Assembly: GCF_000181495.1 (NCBI RefSeq)
Contig: NZ_ABCF01000001.1
Span: 558,001-622,000 of the forward strand
DNA: 64,000 nucleotides
Reading direction: 5' to 3'
Source: Bacillus sp. SG-1
Lineage (GTDB): Bacteria; Bacillota; Bacilli; Bacillales; Bacillaceae_B
The translations under genes were made by a program, and so were the position numbers. Below the pieces are notes generated by a model. It saw only the letters and a list, made by a program, of their open reading frames with translations, was not told where the DNA came from and ran no database searches. Position 1 is the first letter of the stretch, and every line of letters starts with the position of its first letter. Below, one piece after another: positions 17,616-25,517 of the stretch.

Positions 17616-17894
17616 ATGGGAGCTTATAAAAAAGAAGTATGGTTTACGATCGGAATGACTGTACTATTTTTAGTTGCTGGGAACATGGGGCTGATCTTTA
17701 CCATTTTTCCTGTAGAGGGATATTGGTTTGGTTTCCCGATAATGTATATCGTTCCGGTGGTTGTAGGCTGGTTTGGAGTCGTGCTGTTAACAATTGTTGC
17801 TGGCAGACTCGGCAATAAAATTGATGCTGCTATTGAAGCTGAGGATAAGCGGAACCAGCAGCTAAAAGGTAATGTGGATAAGGAGGCTGTGTAA
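17616..17894 (+). CDS. Small subunit of Na+/solute symporter
   Basis: A 92-aa protein with two TM helices (about 9-31 and 40-63) and a charged C-terminal tail (DAAIEAEDKRNQQLKGN). SD AGGAGG. It ends one base before the ATG of the symporter (TAAATG arrangement). Small two-TM partners of this kind accompany VC_2705-like and acetate-type symporters. It presumably stabilises or modulates the large subunit. Confidence 0.7.
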   Translation: MGAYKKEVWFTIGMTVLFLVAGNMGLIFTIFPVEGYWFGFPIMYIVPVVVGWFGVVLLTIVAGRLGNKIDAAIEAEDKRNQQLKGNVDKEAV

Positions 17895-19541
17895 ATGGAG
17901 CAGAACTGGCAATTAGAGAATCCAATCATTGGACTTATTGTTGTAGCGATCACCTTCGTATTATTTTACGGAATTAGCTGGTTTTCAAATAGAACAAGTA
18001 AATCGGTTGAAGATTTATATGCAGCCGGAGGTGGAGTGGGGGCTATCACGAATGGCCTTGCAATGGCTGCTACATATATGAGCTTGGCGACTTTCCTGGG
18101 TGTAACCGGACTCATCCTTAATTTAAAAGCACCATTCGTATTTTTATGGATTCAATTAATATTGGCAATCCCATTAATCACAATTATCTACGGTACGAGT
18201 TTGAGAAGAATGGGTGCTTTTTCACCAGCACACTTTGTTAAAGAACGTTATGGGAAATCCGCAGCTGTCATCGTTGCTCTATGGATGATCTTGATTTCCA
18301 TTATGTATGCATTAGGGCAAATGATCGGTATTGCAAAGACATTTGAGATGCTTTTCGGTATCCCTTATATGACAGGTTTATTTGTAGGCGGGCTTTTGAT
18401 TACTGGATATGTAACTATTGGCGGAATGAGAGGGGCTACGAACAATGCCGCAGTCCAAATGGTTATTATTGCCCTCATGTTTGTTGTACCGCTTGGTGCA
18501 ATTATGAAGGCCATGGGCTCTTCCGGCTGGTTCTTCCCGCCTCTGTTTTACTCGGATATGGTGCCGGCAATGTTGAAAGCGGTTCCAGACTTTTTTGATT
18601 ATCAATTTGATGCAAAATGGTATTTTGCCCTCATTCCGGCCATGACATTAGGTTCTTTAGGTTTACCTCATCTGGCCATGCGTATTTATACTGCTTCAAG
18701 TCTTAAAAGTGCACGCCAGGCAATGATCTGGTTTGCTTTGGTTCTTGGATTGGTATTCTCGGCAACTTATGCCATGGGATTTGCTGGTGTGTTCTTTAAC
18801 AGCAGCAACGGCAATATGATTTCGGCAGCAGACGCTGACAAACTTACCATCATTCTGAATCTTGTTTATAATCCTGAATGGGTGACAGCACTGGTTATTG
18901 CGGGTGCCATTTCTGCTGGTGTCTCCACATTAAGCGGCAACCTGCTGGCAATTGGAGCTCTTTTATCACAAGATATTTTTGCAACATTATTACCGAATAT
19001 CACTTCCAAAACAAAGATGCGTTTGGGTTACGCAGCCATTGCTTTGGGAGGACTGACAAGCGTTCTGCTTGCAGTAAAACCGCCTGCCTTCCTTGTAGTG
19101 AGTATTCTATGGGCATTTGGCCTTGCGGCGGTTACGAACGCCCCGATTATCCTGATGGGAGTTTGGTGGAAGGGCGCCAATAAATATGGGGCCATTGCAT
19201 CTGTAGTTATTTCCGGAGCCATTTACGTTATCGTTTCTCCATTTGTTTTTCCAAGTATTGTTGTGAGCGGTCACGGGCTGACAGACAGCTTGGGCTTATC
19301 AGGAGCTATGCTATGCGTGCCAATTGCTTTCATCATTTTAGTGGTGGTTTCCATGATTACAAACAAAATGCCTTCACTGCAAAACAAATTGACAACACTT
19401 CAAGACCACAAATTGATTGAACGCATTCACGGATGGAGCGATGTGAATCCAGCCAGATACAACAGCCTGACTGGTGCCATTATTGTCGTAATCGCGAGTG
19501 CCTTGACTTTAATTTGGGCCTTGACACCTTGGCAATACTAA
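17895..19541 (+). CDS. Sodium/solute symporter, acetate-permease type
   Basis: A 548-aa SSS-family protein with about 13 TM helices. SVEDLYAAGGGVGAITNGLAMAATYMSLATFLG is the family start, and the TM8 region GAISAGVSTLSGNLLAIGALLSQD carries the Ser/Thr Na+-site residues typical of SSS proteins. The closest recognisable group is the ActP/VC_2705 type (acetate or other short monocarboxylates). It forms an operon with the small subunit and is likely controlled by the palindrome at 17575. A hairpin at 19549-19579 separates it from the next gene. Confidence 0.88.
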   Translation: MEQNWQLENPIIGLIVVAITFVLFYGISWFSNRTSKSVEDLYAAGGGVGAITNGLAMAATYMSLATFLGVTGLILNLKAPFVFLWIQLILAIPLITIIYGTSLRRMGAFSPAHFVKERYGKSAAVIVALWMILISIMYALGQMIGIAKTFEMLFGIPYMTGLFVGGLLITGYVTIGGMRGATNNAAVQMVIIALMFVVPLGAIMKAMGSSGWFFPPLFYSDMVPAMLKAVPDFFDYQFDAKWYFALIPAMTLGSLGLPHLAMRIYTASSLKSARQAMIWFALVLGLVFSATYAMGFAGVFFNSSNGNMISAADADKLTIILNLVYNPEWVTALVIAGAISAGVSTLSGNLLAIGALLSQDIFATLLPNITSKTKMRLGYAAIALGGLTSVLLAVKPPAFLVVSILWAFGLAAVTNAPIILMGVWWKGANKYGAIASVVISGAIYVIVSPFVFPSIVVSGHGLTDSLGLSGAMLCVPIAFIILVVVSMITNKMPSLQNKLTTLQDHKLIERIHGWSDVNPARYNSLTGAIIVVIASALTLIWALTPWQY

Positions 19542-19548
19542 CATAAAG

Positions 19549-19579
19549 GAGAAGGGGGGATTCCTTCCTTCTCTTTTCC
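19549..19579 (+). terminator. Terminator after the symporter
   Basis: GAGAAGG pairs with CCTTCTC and is followed by TTTTCC. A following SD (AAGGAGAG) begins the next gene, so it may attenuate rather than fully stop transcription. Confidence 0.6.
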
Positions 19580-19597
19580 TGGCAAAGGAGAGACATT

Positions 19598-20167
19598 ATG
19601 AATCAGCTATCATCTATTTTTCGAGCGATTTTGTTGGATAAGGAAGCGACAGAAAAGCTTGCTTCCAATGAATCTTATAACAAATGGGCATTTATTTTTA
19701 CATTTATCGTTGGCGCTTGTTATGGATCGGTCATTTACTTTAGAGTGCCGGAAGAATATATAACATTCGACTCTTCCACATTGCAGTCAGTTGTCTACCT
19801 GTTCCTCATTCTTTCAGGAACGGGGATGGTGTATCTTACCAGACTGGGTCTTACGCTTTTATTGTGGGCAGGAGGAAAAGCATTCGGCGGAAAGGGGTTT
19901 ATGGGCATTATAAACCGGCTTACCGCATTTGCTCTTGTTCCTTCCATTGTTGGCTTGCCTTCTGTAGTTGCATTAAGCACAGGTGAACAACTGTCCCTGA
20001 TAATGATAATTCTTCTGCTAATCTCTTTATTATGGATGTATTTTGTTTCGGTGCGTTTTTTACAAATCTCACAAAAAATAAAAACATGGAAGGCGTATGG
20101 AGCGGTATTGATTGCTTTTTTATTCTTTTCAAGTGTATATTACTTAACCTTGCCGCCTGCTGCCTAA
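19598..20167 (+). CDS. YIP1-like membrane protein
   Basis: A 189-aa protein: a soluble N-terminus (SSIFRAILLDKEATEKLAS) followed by five TM helices with a middle Gly-rich stretch (WAGGKAFGGKGFMGI). This is the layout of bacterial Yip1-domain proteins. It may be co-transcribed with the symporter. Function unknown. Confidence 0.6.
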   Translation: MNQLSSIFRAILLDKEATEKLASNESYNKWAFIFTFIVGACYGSVIYFRVPEEYITFDSSTLQSVVYLFLILSGTGMVYLTRLGLTLLLWAGGKAFGGKGFMGIINRLTAFALVPSIVGLPSVVALSTGEQLSLIMIILLLISLLWMYFVSVRFLQISQKIKTWKAYGAVLIAFLFFSSVYYLTLPPAA

Positions 20168-20187
20168 TACGAATTATAATTACATGG

Positions 20188-20211
20188 CCCTCACCAAAAG
20201 TGGGGGTTTTT
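20188..20211 (+). terminator. Intrinsic terminator
   Basis: CCCTCAC pairs with GTGGGGG around CAAAA and is followed by TTTTT. Confidence 0.75.
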
Positions 20212-20314
20212 AGTATTGAGCAGAAGATTTGCTAGTAATTAATTGTGAAGTGTTTTATTAATCGAGCAGAAGTTGTTTCATTTAGCTGGCGGTCACCCTA
20301 AATTCTTCTTTAAA

Positions 20315-20776
20315 TTAGTGATGAGGTTCTTTGACCGGGCTCTCAGTCTTCAAGCCTTTTTGCAAGAAGTCCAATTCTTCTTTAGAAAGCTCTCCGACAA
20401 TGAACTGCATTTGCGGGCTGATGATGGACCCGCTGCTGCCGGCATGTACTTTTACATAGTATAAACCGTCACTTTCAAAATCCTTGGTAACACTATAGGT
20501 TCCATTACCAAGTGATTCCGCTTCCTCCATAGGATAATGGACCGACCCATCCTGCTTCCAAATTTCAAAGTGAACAAAATCTGGTTCATCTACTTTTTTT
20601 CTATATTGAGTAAGGATCACCTCAATGGTTTCTTTTCCGCCTGAAAACTCTTCTGGCAAGAAAACTTTTGCCTCCAGCGGTAGTTCTTTTTTATATAAAT
20701 CAGCTGCATTCTCATCGAGAGTGCAGGCACTTAACAGAAAACTAAAAAATACTATACTAACCATCAGTCTTTTCAT
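20315..20776 (-). CDS. YtkA/FixH-like lipoprotein
   Basis: A 153-aa protein: lipobox LLSAC (residues about 13-17), then a beta-sandwich domain with PLEAKVFLPEEF, FVHFEIWKQDGS and a GTYSVTKDFESDGLYYVKVHAG stretch, as in YtkA-like domains found with PepSY or metal-handling membrane proteins. ATG at 20776 follows AAGGAGT. The in-frame ATG at 20794 overlaps that SD. It is co-transcribed with the PepSY gene upstream. Confidence 0.75.
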   Translation of the reverse strand: MKRLMVSIVFFSFLLSACTLDENAADLYKKELPLEAKVFLPEEFSGGKETIEVILTQYRKKVDEPDFVHFEIWKQDGSVHYPMEEAESLGNGTYSVTKDFESDGLYYVKVHAGSSGSIISPQMQFIVGELSKEELDFLQKGLKTESPVKEPHH

Positions 20777-20793
20777 GGCTATTGACTCCTTCA

Positions 20794-22170
20794 TTATGCA
20801 TTCAAAAACCTTTTTACTGCCGGGATTCTTTGGATAATAATCCAGTCAACAATCCAAACAACAATGAGTGACAGACCGACTAGTGGAAACAAGACCCCAA
20901 GAGCAACTAATATCGTAAAAAAGGTCTTCTTTTTAAACGTTCTTGGTCCTTTGGGTGCGCCCATTTTCTTGGTAGGTTTCCGTATCAGCCATAGGGCAAA
21001 ACCACTGATGGCTACCAGGATGATTCCCAAACAGATGAACAGGGAGAACAATTGATTGATGAATCCAAATTGTGTTCCTTTGTGAAGCGTAATGCCCATT
21101 GCTACCATTTTTCCAACAAAGCCATAATTATCGTAACGATAATCCGTCAACACGGCACCCGAGTACTGATCAACATGCATGGTGATTTCATCCTGGGCTT
21201 TTGGAGGGTACGCAGATATGGTGTAGACGCCTTCTTTTTCGCTGGGAATTCTTATTGTATAACTCGGGTGGACGCCTTCACGATCAGCAACTTTCATGAT
21301 TTCATCGACTGACATCGGAATAAATCCTTGGATATCTGATTTAGGGACATCCAGTGTTTCTGCTGCCCATGGTACATCGGCAATATCTTTTGTTTGCACA
21401 GTGGAAGCCGGCGCGCTGCCTGCCCAGATTGATGGCGGATAGCCAGCACCGGAATTGGTAGCGATCGTTTGGAAATTGCTGCCCCAAAAACCGGACCAAG
21501 GCAGTCCCGTCATGATCAAGACAACCATTCCTGCTGAAATCCAGAAAGCAGGGACGGCATGCAAATCTCTAAGCATGATACTTTTTCCTTTTGTAAAACG
21601 TGGGATGAACACCCCTAACACTTTCTCCTTGGTGCGCGGAAACCATAGAAATGCCCCTGTAACGACCAACACAATAGCCCAGGAGGCAGCCAATTCAACG
21701 ATGCGGTCCCCGAGTGTTCCCGCCATTAATTCTCCATGTATTTCTTCAATCTTATTCATCACTCGATCATCATTGTCCAGAGAGCCAATAGATTTCCCCG
21801 TATAAGGGTCCATAAAGACAGTCAGTGACTTCCCATTCGAGGTAATGCCCACTTCACTGGAACGAGAGGGGTTCTCGCCTGGGCTGTACTTCGTTACCAC
21901 GGCATTCGGATAAAGCCGTTTGACTACCTCCAGCTGCTGTGTAGCCGAGCCCCTTGTTTCTTGCGGAGTCACTTCAAAATACTCCTTATAAAGAACCTGC
22001 TCAATCTGAGGTTTGAATAAATAAACCGAGCCTGTCACAGCCAAAATGACAAGGAACGGAGCAAAAATGATCCCAGCGTAAAAATGCCATCTCCAGATTG
22101 TGCGGTATAACGCGGAATCAGGTTTTTTCTCTGTTTCATTTGTAGTGTTAAACTTTTTCACTAGTTTCAT
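20794..22170 (-). CDS. PepSY-associated TM protein (PiuB-like)
   Basis: A 458-aa protein: TM1 follows TIWRWHFYAGIIFAPFLV, the signature of PepSY_TM proteins, then a first extracytoplasmic PepSY-like region, TM pair, a second PepSY-like region (MSVDEIMKVADREGVHPSYTIRIP), and C-terminal TMs. ATG at 22170 follows AAGGAG. Members are implicated in iron/siderophore or redox handling at the membrane. No Fur box was recognised. The stop overlaps the SD region of the YtkA-like lipoprotein. Confidence 0.85.
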   Translation of the reverse strand: MKLVKKFNTTNETEKKPDSALYRTIWRWHFYAGIIFAPFLVILAVTGSVYLFKPQIEQVLYKEYFEVTPQETRGSATQQLEVVKRLYPNAVVTKYSPGENPSRSSEVGITSNGKSLTVFMDPYTGKSIGSLDNDDRVMNKIEEIHGELMAGTLGDRIVELAASWAIVLVVTGAFLWFPRTKEKVLGVFIPRFTKGKSIMLRDLHAVPAFWISAGMVVLIMTGLPWSGFWGSNFQTIATNSGAGYPPSIWAGSAPASTVQTKDIADVPWAAETLDVPKSDIQGFIPMSVDEIMKVADREGVHPSYTIRIPSEKEGVYTISAYPPKAQDEITMHVDQYSGAVLTDYRYDNYGFVGKMVAMGITLHKGTQFGFINQLFSLFICLGIILVAISGFALWLIRKPTKKMGAPKGPRTFKKKTFFTILVALGVLFPLVGLSLIVVWIVDWIIIQRIPAVKRFLNA

Positions 22171-22310
22171 ATAGTTTCTCCTTAGGGTCAGAATACAAGA
22201 CTCGTAGATTATAGCAGGCAATTGTGAGGAAAGTATGAAGTTGGGAAAATAATTTGTGTCTGCTTTTGCTACAGGGTGGGCAGGAGGGGAGATGATGTTA
22301 TCGGGGATGG

Positions 22311-22628
22311 GGACTGGGTTTTACAGGCCTGTCAGAGAAAGGTTTGTCTTTTTGGGAAAGGACCAGATTTTACAGGGGGAGTTAGAAAAATGGACTATTT
22401 TTTATTGAAATGGACTAAATTCTAAGACGAGAGCAAGAAATGCGGTCTATTTTTAGCGGGTATGACCCAAATTTCCCGGAGAGAGGAAGATAAACGGTCT
22501 ATTTAATATTGAAATGGACCATATTTTACGTGGATGGCTGGAAATTGGACTATTATTCTTAAAAAGTGTCCAAGTTTTACACGGAGAGCAAGAAATTCGG
22601 ACTAATAACTTTAAAACAGGGCTGGACC
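22311..22628. repeat. Intergenic array, ~52-bp period, word GGACC/GGTCC
   Basis: Six to seven degenerate units begin near 22311, 22360, 22412, 22463, 22516, 22567 and 22624. Each opens with GGACC or a variant, continues ATTTTAC-like sequence and a GA-rich stretch, and carries an inverted GGTC/GGAC about 20 bp before the next unit (for example GGTCTATTTTTAGC then GACC). Non-coding, in the divergent region between the PepSY gene and 22723. Confidence 0.75.
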
Positions 22629-22722
22629 AACTGAACCCTGCTATAAAGATTAACCATAAAAATATGAAACTTTCTCTTGTAAACAACGTAAGTAATTACA
22701 AACATAGAAGGGGAGAAATCCA

Positions 22723-22866
22723 ATGGAGTATTTTAACAGACTCTTTAACAGACTCAAGGAAATTCACCGTCTGCAGTGGGAGTTATTTATAGATTATTGG
22801 TATTTACATATTGCTCTATTGGTAGTGGGATTACTACTGGTTGTTTGGTGGATTTTAAAAAGATAA
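22723..22866 (+). CDS. Tiny single-helix membrane protein
   Basis: A 47-aa protein: an amphipathic start (EYFNRLFNRLKEIHRLQWELFI) and one TM (ALLVVGLLLVVWWIL) ending in KR. SD AAGGGGAG at a spacing of about 9. A short ORF with a good start and family-like composition. Function unknown. Confidence 0.6.
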   Translation: MEYFNRLFNRLKEIHRLQWELFIDYWYLHIALLVVGLLLVVWWILKR

Positions 22867-23018
22867 CAATTTCTGCTTCGAGCAGAACCTTTAGTAGTCA
22901 CTGTTTAAAGGAATCGCATTTTTATTGACTGGATGGCCACTTCCTAAAATTGTAATATATGAAACTATTCTTGTTCATAAACGTACTTGTATTCAGACAC
23001 AATTATGAGAGGTGAATT

Positions 23019-23378
23019 ATGGAGTTAAATTACAAGACTTCACCAGTGGACCAGCCTGTTGCCTTACCCCGGATTTCAGTAAGAGCAGTGATGAATTTTA
23101 TAGGAGTGGTGATATTTGGCGGTTTACTGTTAATGCCGTTTACACTGCCAATTTCTTTGAGCAGCGGTTTCGAATTTTACCAGAGTGAAAAAATAGCTAT
23201 GAATGAGAGTGAGTTTGTGGAATATACACTGTTTACATTGGGAAGTGGTGTGCTTTATTTTTTGCTCGCTAACATATATTTAAGGGGACAACAATGGAGA
23301 AGGGTATTCTCTATTATTATAGCTTTATTAGGTTTATTCAGTGTTATCTGTATATTTTATTTAGTAATGCATTCCTAA
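23019..23378 (+). CDS. Three-helix membrane protein, unknown
   Basis: A 119-aa protein with hydrophobic segments at about 27-48, 70-87 and 96-117. ATG with GAGAGG SD. No family recognised. Confidence 0.6.
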   Translation: MELNYKTSPVDQPVALPRISVRAVMNFIGVVIFGGLLLMPFTLPISLSSGFEFYQSEKIAMNESEFVEYTLFTLGSGVLYFLLANIYLRGQQWRRVFSIIIALLGLFSVICIFYLVMHS

Positions 23379-23493
23379 ATTTAATATTAACGAAAAATTT
23401 ATTGAAAGACATTAAAGAAGCGAAAAATGTTAGTTTCTTACAATTTATTCTCTGATTAATCATGATATACTGTTAAAAAAGGAGGTGATTTAT

Positions 23494-23964
23494 ATGGAAA
23501 AGACCCTAACATTAATTCTCAATGAATTGAAAGATCTTAAGGGAGGCGTTAATAATCTTACCAAAGGCCAGCAAGAACTGAGACAAGATGTAAATGATCT
23601 TGCCACAGGCCAGCAAGAATTGAGACAAGATGTAAATGATCTTGCCACAGGCCAGCAAGAATTGAGACAAGGTCAACAAGGATTGAGACAAGACGTTCAT
23701 GCTCTAACCGAAGGCCAGCAAGTACTTATACAAGACGCGAATGATCTGAAGGTAGGCCAATTTAAACTTCAGAAAGATGTTTCAATTGTTAAGGATAATT
23801 TAATCAGTGGACTTGGTCCTTACTTTGAAGGCATTGAGAAACATATCGATAACAAGACAGATGAAATAAAAGATACATTAGAGGGACAACAGCGGGTAAT
23901 CGACACTCTAGCAGCACGTTCTATTAAGCATGAGAGCGAAATGCAACATTTTAAACGTGCTTAA
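23494..23964 (+). CDS. Coiled-coil protein with 14-residue repeats
   Basis: A 156-aa protein. ATG at 23494 follows the near-perfect SD AAGGAGGTGAT. Residues about 22-70 are repeats of the type TGQQELRQDVNDLA, followed by a long helical region (KDNLISGLGPYFEGIEKHI) and a basic tail. Heptad spacing (14 = two heptads) predicts a coiled coil, probably oligomeric. The repeat number may vary by recombination. A terminator follows at 23963-24014. Confidence 0.75.
   Translation: MEKTLTLILNELKDLKGGVNNLTKGQQELRQDVNDLATGQQELRQDVNDLATGQQELRQGQQGLRQDVHALTEGQQVLIQDANDLKVGQFKLQKDVSIVKDNLISGLGPYFEGIEKHIDNKTDEIKDTLEGQQRVIDTLAARSIKHESEMQHFKRA
23557..23682 (+). repeat. 42-bp in-frame tandem repeat
   Basis: Units at 23557, 23599 and 23641. 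The second and third are identical over about 30 bp from their start, and the first differs at a few positions. The units encode the 14-residue coiled-coil repeat. Confidence 0.85.
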
Positions 23965-24014
23965 AAGTCAGAGTCCAGATGTTTTTCTTACGAGAGGATT
24001 ACCTGACTTTTTTG
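23963..24014 (+). terminator. Long-loop terminator
   Basis: AAAAGTCAG pairs with CTGACTTTT, followed by TT. The loop is about 30 nt. Confidence 0.55.
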
Positions 24015-24131
24015 GTGTTCCTAGTTCTCCTCAAACTTAACTTCTACGTAGAAACCTCATTTTATTAGACCACAAGAAAGCTACTTAAAATATTCCACAT
24101 TGAAATATTTGAATCATAGTATCAAATGAGA

Positions 24132-24174
24132 ATACCCTAAAAAGGCTCAGATACACTGAGCTTTTTTAGGGTAT
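24132..24174. terminator. Long perfect hairpin terminator
   Basis: ATACCCTAAAAAGGCTCA pairs with TGAGCTTTTTTAGGGTAT. It sits directly before repeat copy B and could terminate from either side. Confidence 0.8.
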
Positions 24175-24182
24175 CTTGTTCT

Positions 24183-24374
24183 TACGCTGTTTTCGTATAT
24201 ATTGTTGCTCTCGGAAAAATCCAAAGAGTCGGATTTTTCCCTTGGAGACATGTGCTTTTTTCCTGAACGATGTGAATTAGCTCTTTTCTAGCTTCATTAC
24301 CAGTATATTTACTGTGAATCAAGGCATATCTCAGGAAATTTATATTAAATAGCAACAAACTTTAAGAAAAGGCG
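24183..24374 (-). repeat. Dispersed structured repeat, copy B
   Basis: The reverse complement matches copies at 17-216 and 36678-36850: CTTTTCTTAAAGTTTGTTGC at the front, AGAAAAGAGCTAATTCAC in the middle, GGAAAAATCC..GGATTTTTCC hairpin and ACGAAAACAGCG at the end. It abuts the end of the tetR gene. Confidence 0.85.
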
Positions 24375-24382
24375 TCTTTTTC

Positions 24383-25252
24383 TTAAGAAAAGAGCTCTAA
24401 TTCCAACTCCGCTGCTTCCTTTCTCAACTCATTGACCTCAGACAGCAAACTGAACATGCCCTTGATGACCAGTTCATCTGGCTTTGATTTGCGGCATTCT
24501 TCGGAGATGCGGTCCGCTATGTTGATGTATTCTCCGGAACTTGGTAAGGAATGAATTTTATCATACAGGTTCTTCCATGCTTCCTCGCGTTTTTCAAAGG
24601 AGATGAAGGTACCTTCGCGATCCATATTGACGGAGAATGGCTTCATGATTTCGTCATCCAGGAGAGGGGTGCTGTTTCCTTTGAAGTAATCTTCTGCAAG
24701 GATGGAGATCTGCCGGACGATATGATTACCCAGTTCTTCTGGATCAAGTCCGCTCTCTGTTGAAATGAGCAGCATCATATAGGAGGAATAGATGGACTGC
24801 GTCATCCACATAAGATCCCATTTGTAAGGCATGATTTTATCTCCATACAATTGTAGAAGGTTGTGTTCCAGCCAGCTGAATAATCTGCCTCTCATCCTAT
24901 GTTCCATTGCGGCTAATTTCTCGCTGTTTTTCGTTGTATCGCCTCTCATATGCATTTTCATATAAGATTTGTATTCCACTATTCCCTCAAATTGGACCTT
25001 AAACTGCTTTGCCAGCCGTTCTTCTCCTGGCATATTCGCATCCAAGCCGACAACGTACGCCCGCTCAAACACCAGCTGCTGATAATGCTCATAGATCGAA
25101 ATGATTAAGTCCTCCTTGGAGTGAAAAAATGAATACAGCGACCCTTTTGAGATGCCGATGCTATCCGCAATCTGCTGCATCGATGTTTTTGCATACCCAT
25201 GTTCGGCAAAGAGTTCAACTGCAGCTTCGAGAATTGCCTTCCGCTTATTCAT
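24383..25252 (-). CDS. TetR-family repressor, divergent from RND pump
   Basis: A 289-aa protein. The N-terminal HTH of TetR type is clear (AAVELFAEHGYAKTSMQQIADSIGISKGSLYSFFHSKEDL). The ligand domain is longer than the usual 190-220 residues, with a helical C-terminal extension (SEECRKSKPDELVIKG onward). ATG at 25252 follows GAAGGTG. It lies divergent from an RND pump gene whose promoter contains two palindromes, so it most likely represses that pump and itself. Confidence 0.88.
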   Translation of the reverse strand: MNKRKAILEAAVELFAEHGYAKTSMQQIADSIGISKGSLYSFFHSKEDLIISIYEHYQQLVFERAYVVGLDANMPGEERLAKQFKVQFEGIVEYKSYMKMHMRGDTTKNSEKLAAMEHRMRGRLFSWLEHNLLQLYGDKIMPYKWDLMWMTQSIYSSYMMLLISTESGLDPEELGNHIVRQISILAEDYFKGNSTPLLDDEIMKPFSVNMDREGTFISFEKREEAWKNLYDKIHSLPSSGEYINIADRISEECRKSKPDELVIKGMFSLLSEVNELRKEAAELELELFS

Positions 25253-25384
25253 GGTTTTCACCTTCTTTCTTTAAAACTCTTATGTGGTTGTTTCCTCTAA
25301 ATCACTCAATTATAGCATATACATGAACCTCCATAACTCATGGACAGGGTACACCTATACGGATTATCATTAGCACATTATCAC

Positions 25385-25412
25385 TTGACTATCTCCAATA
25401 TCCCTGTAGAAT
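25385..25412 (+). promoter_or_regulatory. Sigma-A promoter of the RND gene
   Basis: TTGACT at 25385-25390 and TAGAAT at 25407-25412, with a 16-bp spacer. The operator at 25412-25425 covers the expected +1. Confidence 0.65.
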
Positions 25413-25425
25413 GACTAATGAGTCA
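25412..25425. promoter_or_regulatory. TetR operator 1, TGACTAATGAGTCA
   Basis: TGACT..AGTCA around AATG, overlapping the -10 and start point of the RND promoter. Confidence 0.65.
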
Positions 25426-25477
25426 AGTGAAATAATACTATCATATCAATGGTTAATCACAGATGTTAATTTAATTT

Positions 25478-25491
25478 TGACCGATGAGTCG
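25478..25491. promoter_or_regulatory. TetR operator 2, TGACCGATGAGTCG
   Basis: This matches operator 1 at 11 of 14 positions, 66 bp further downstream (centre to centre), just before the SD. Confidence 0.6.
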
Positions 25492-25517
25492 GACGCCAAT
25501 CAGGGAGGTTGTTTTTA

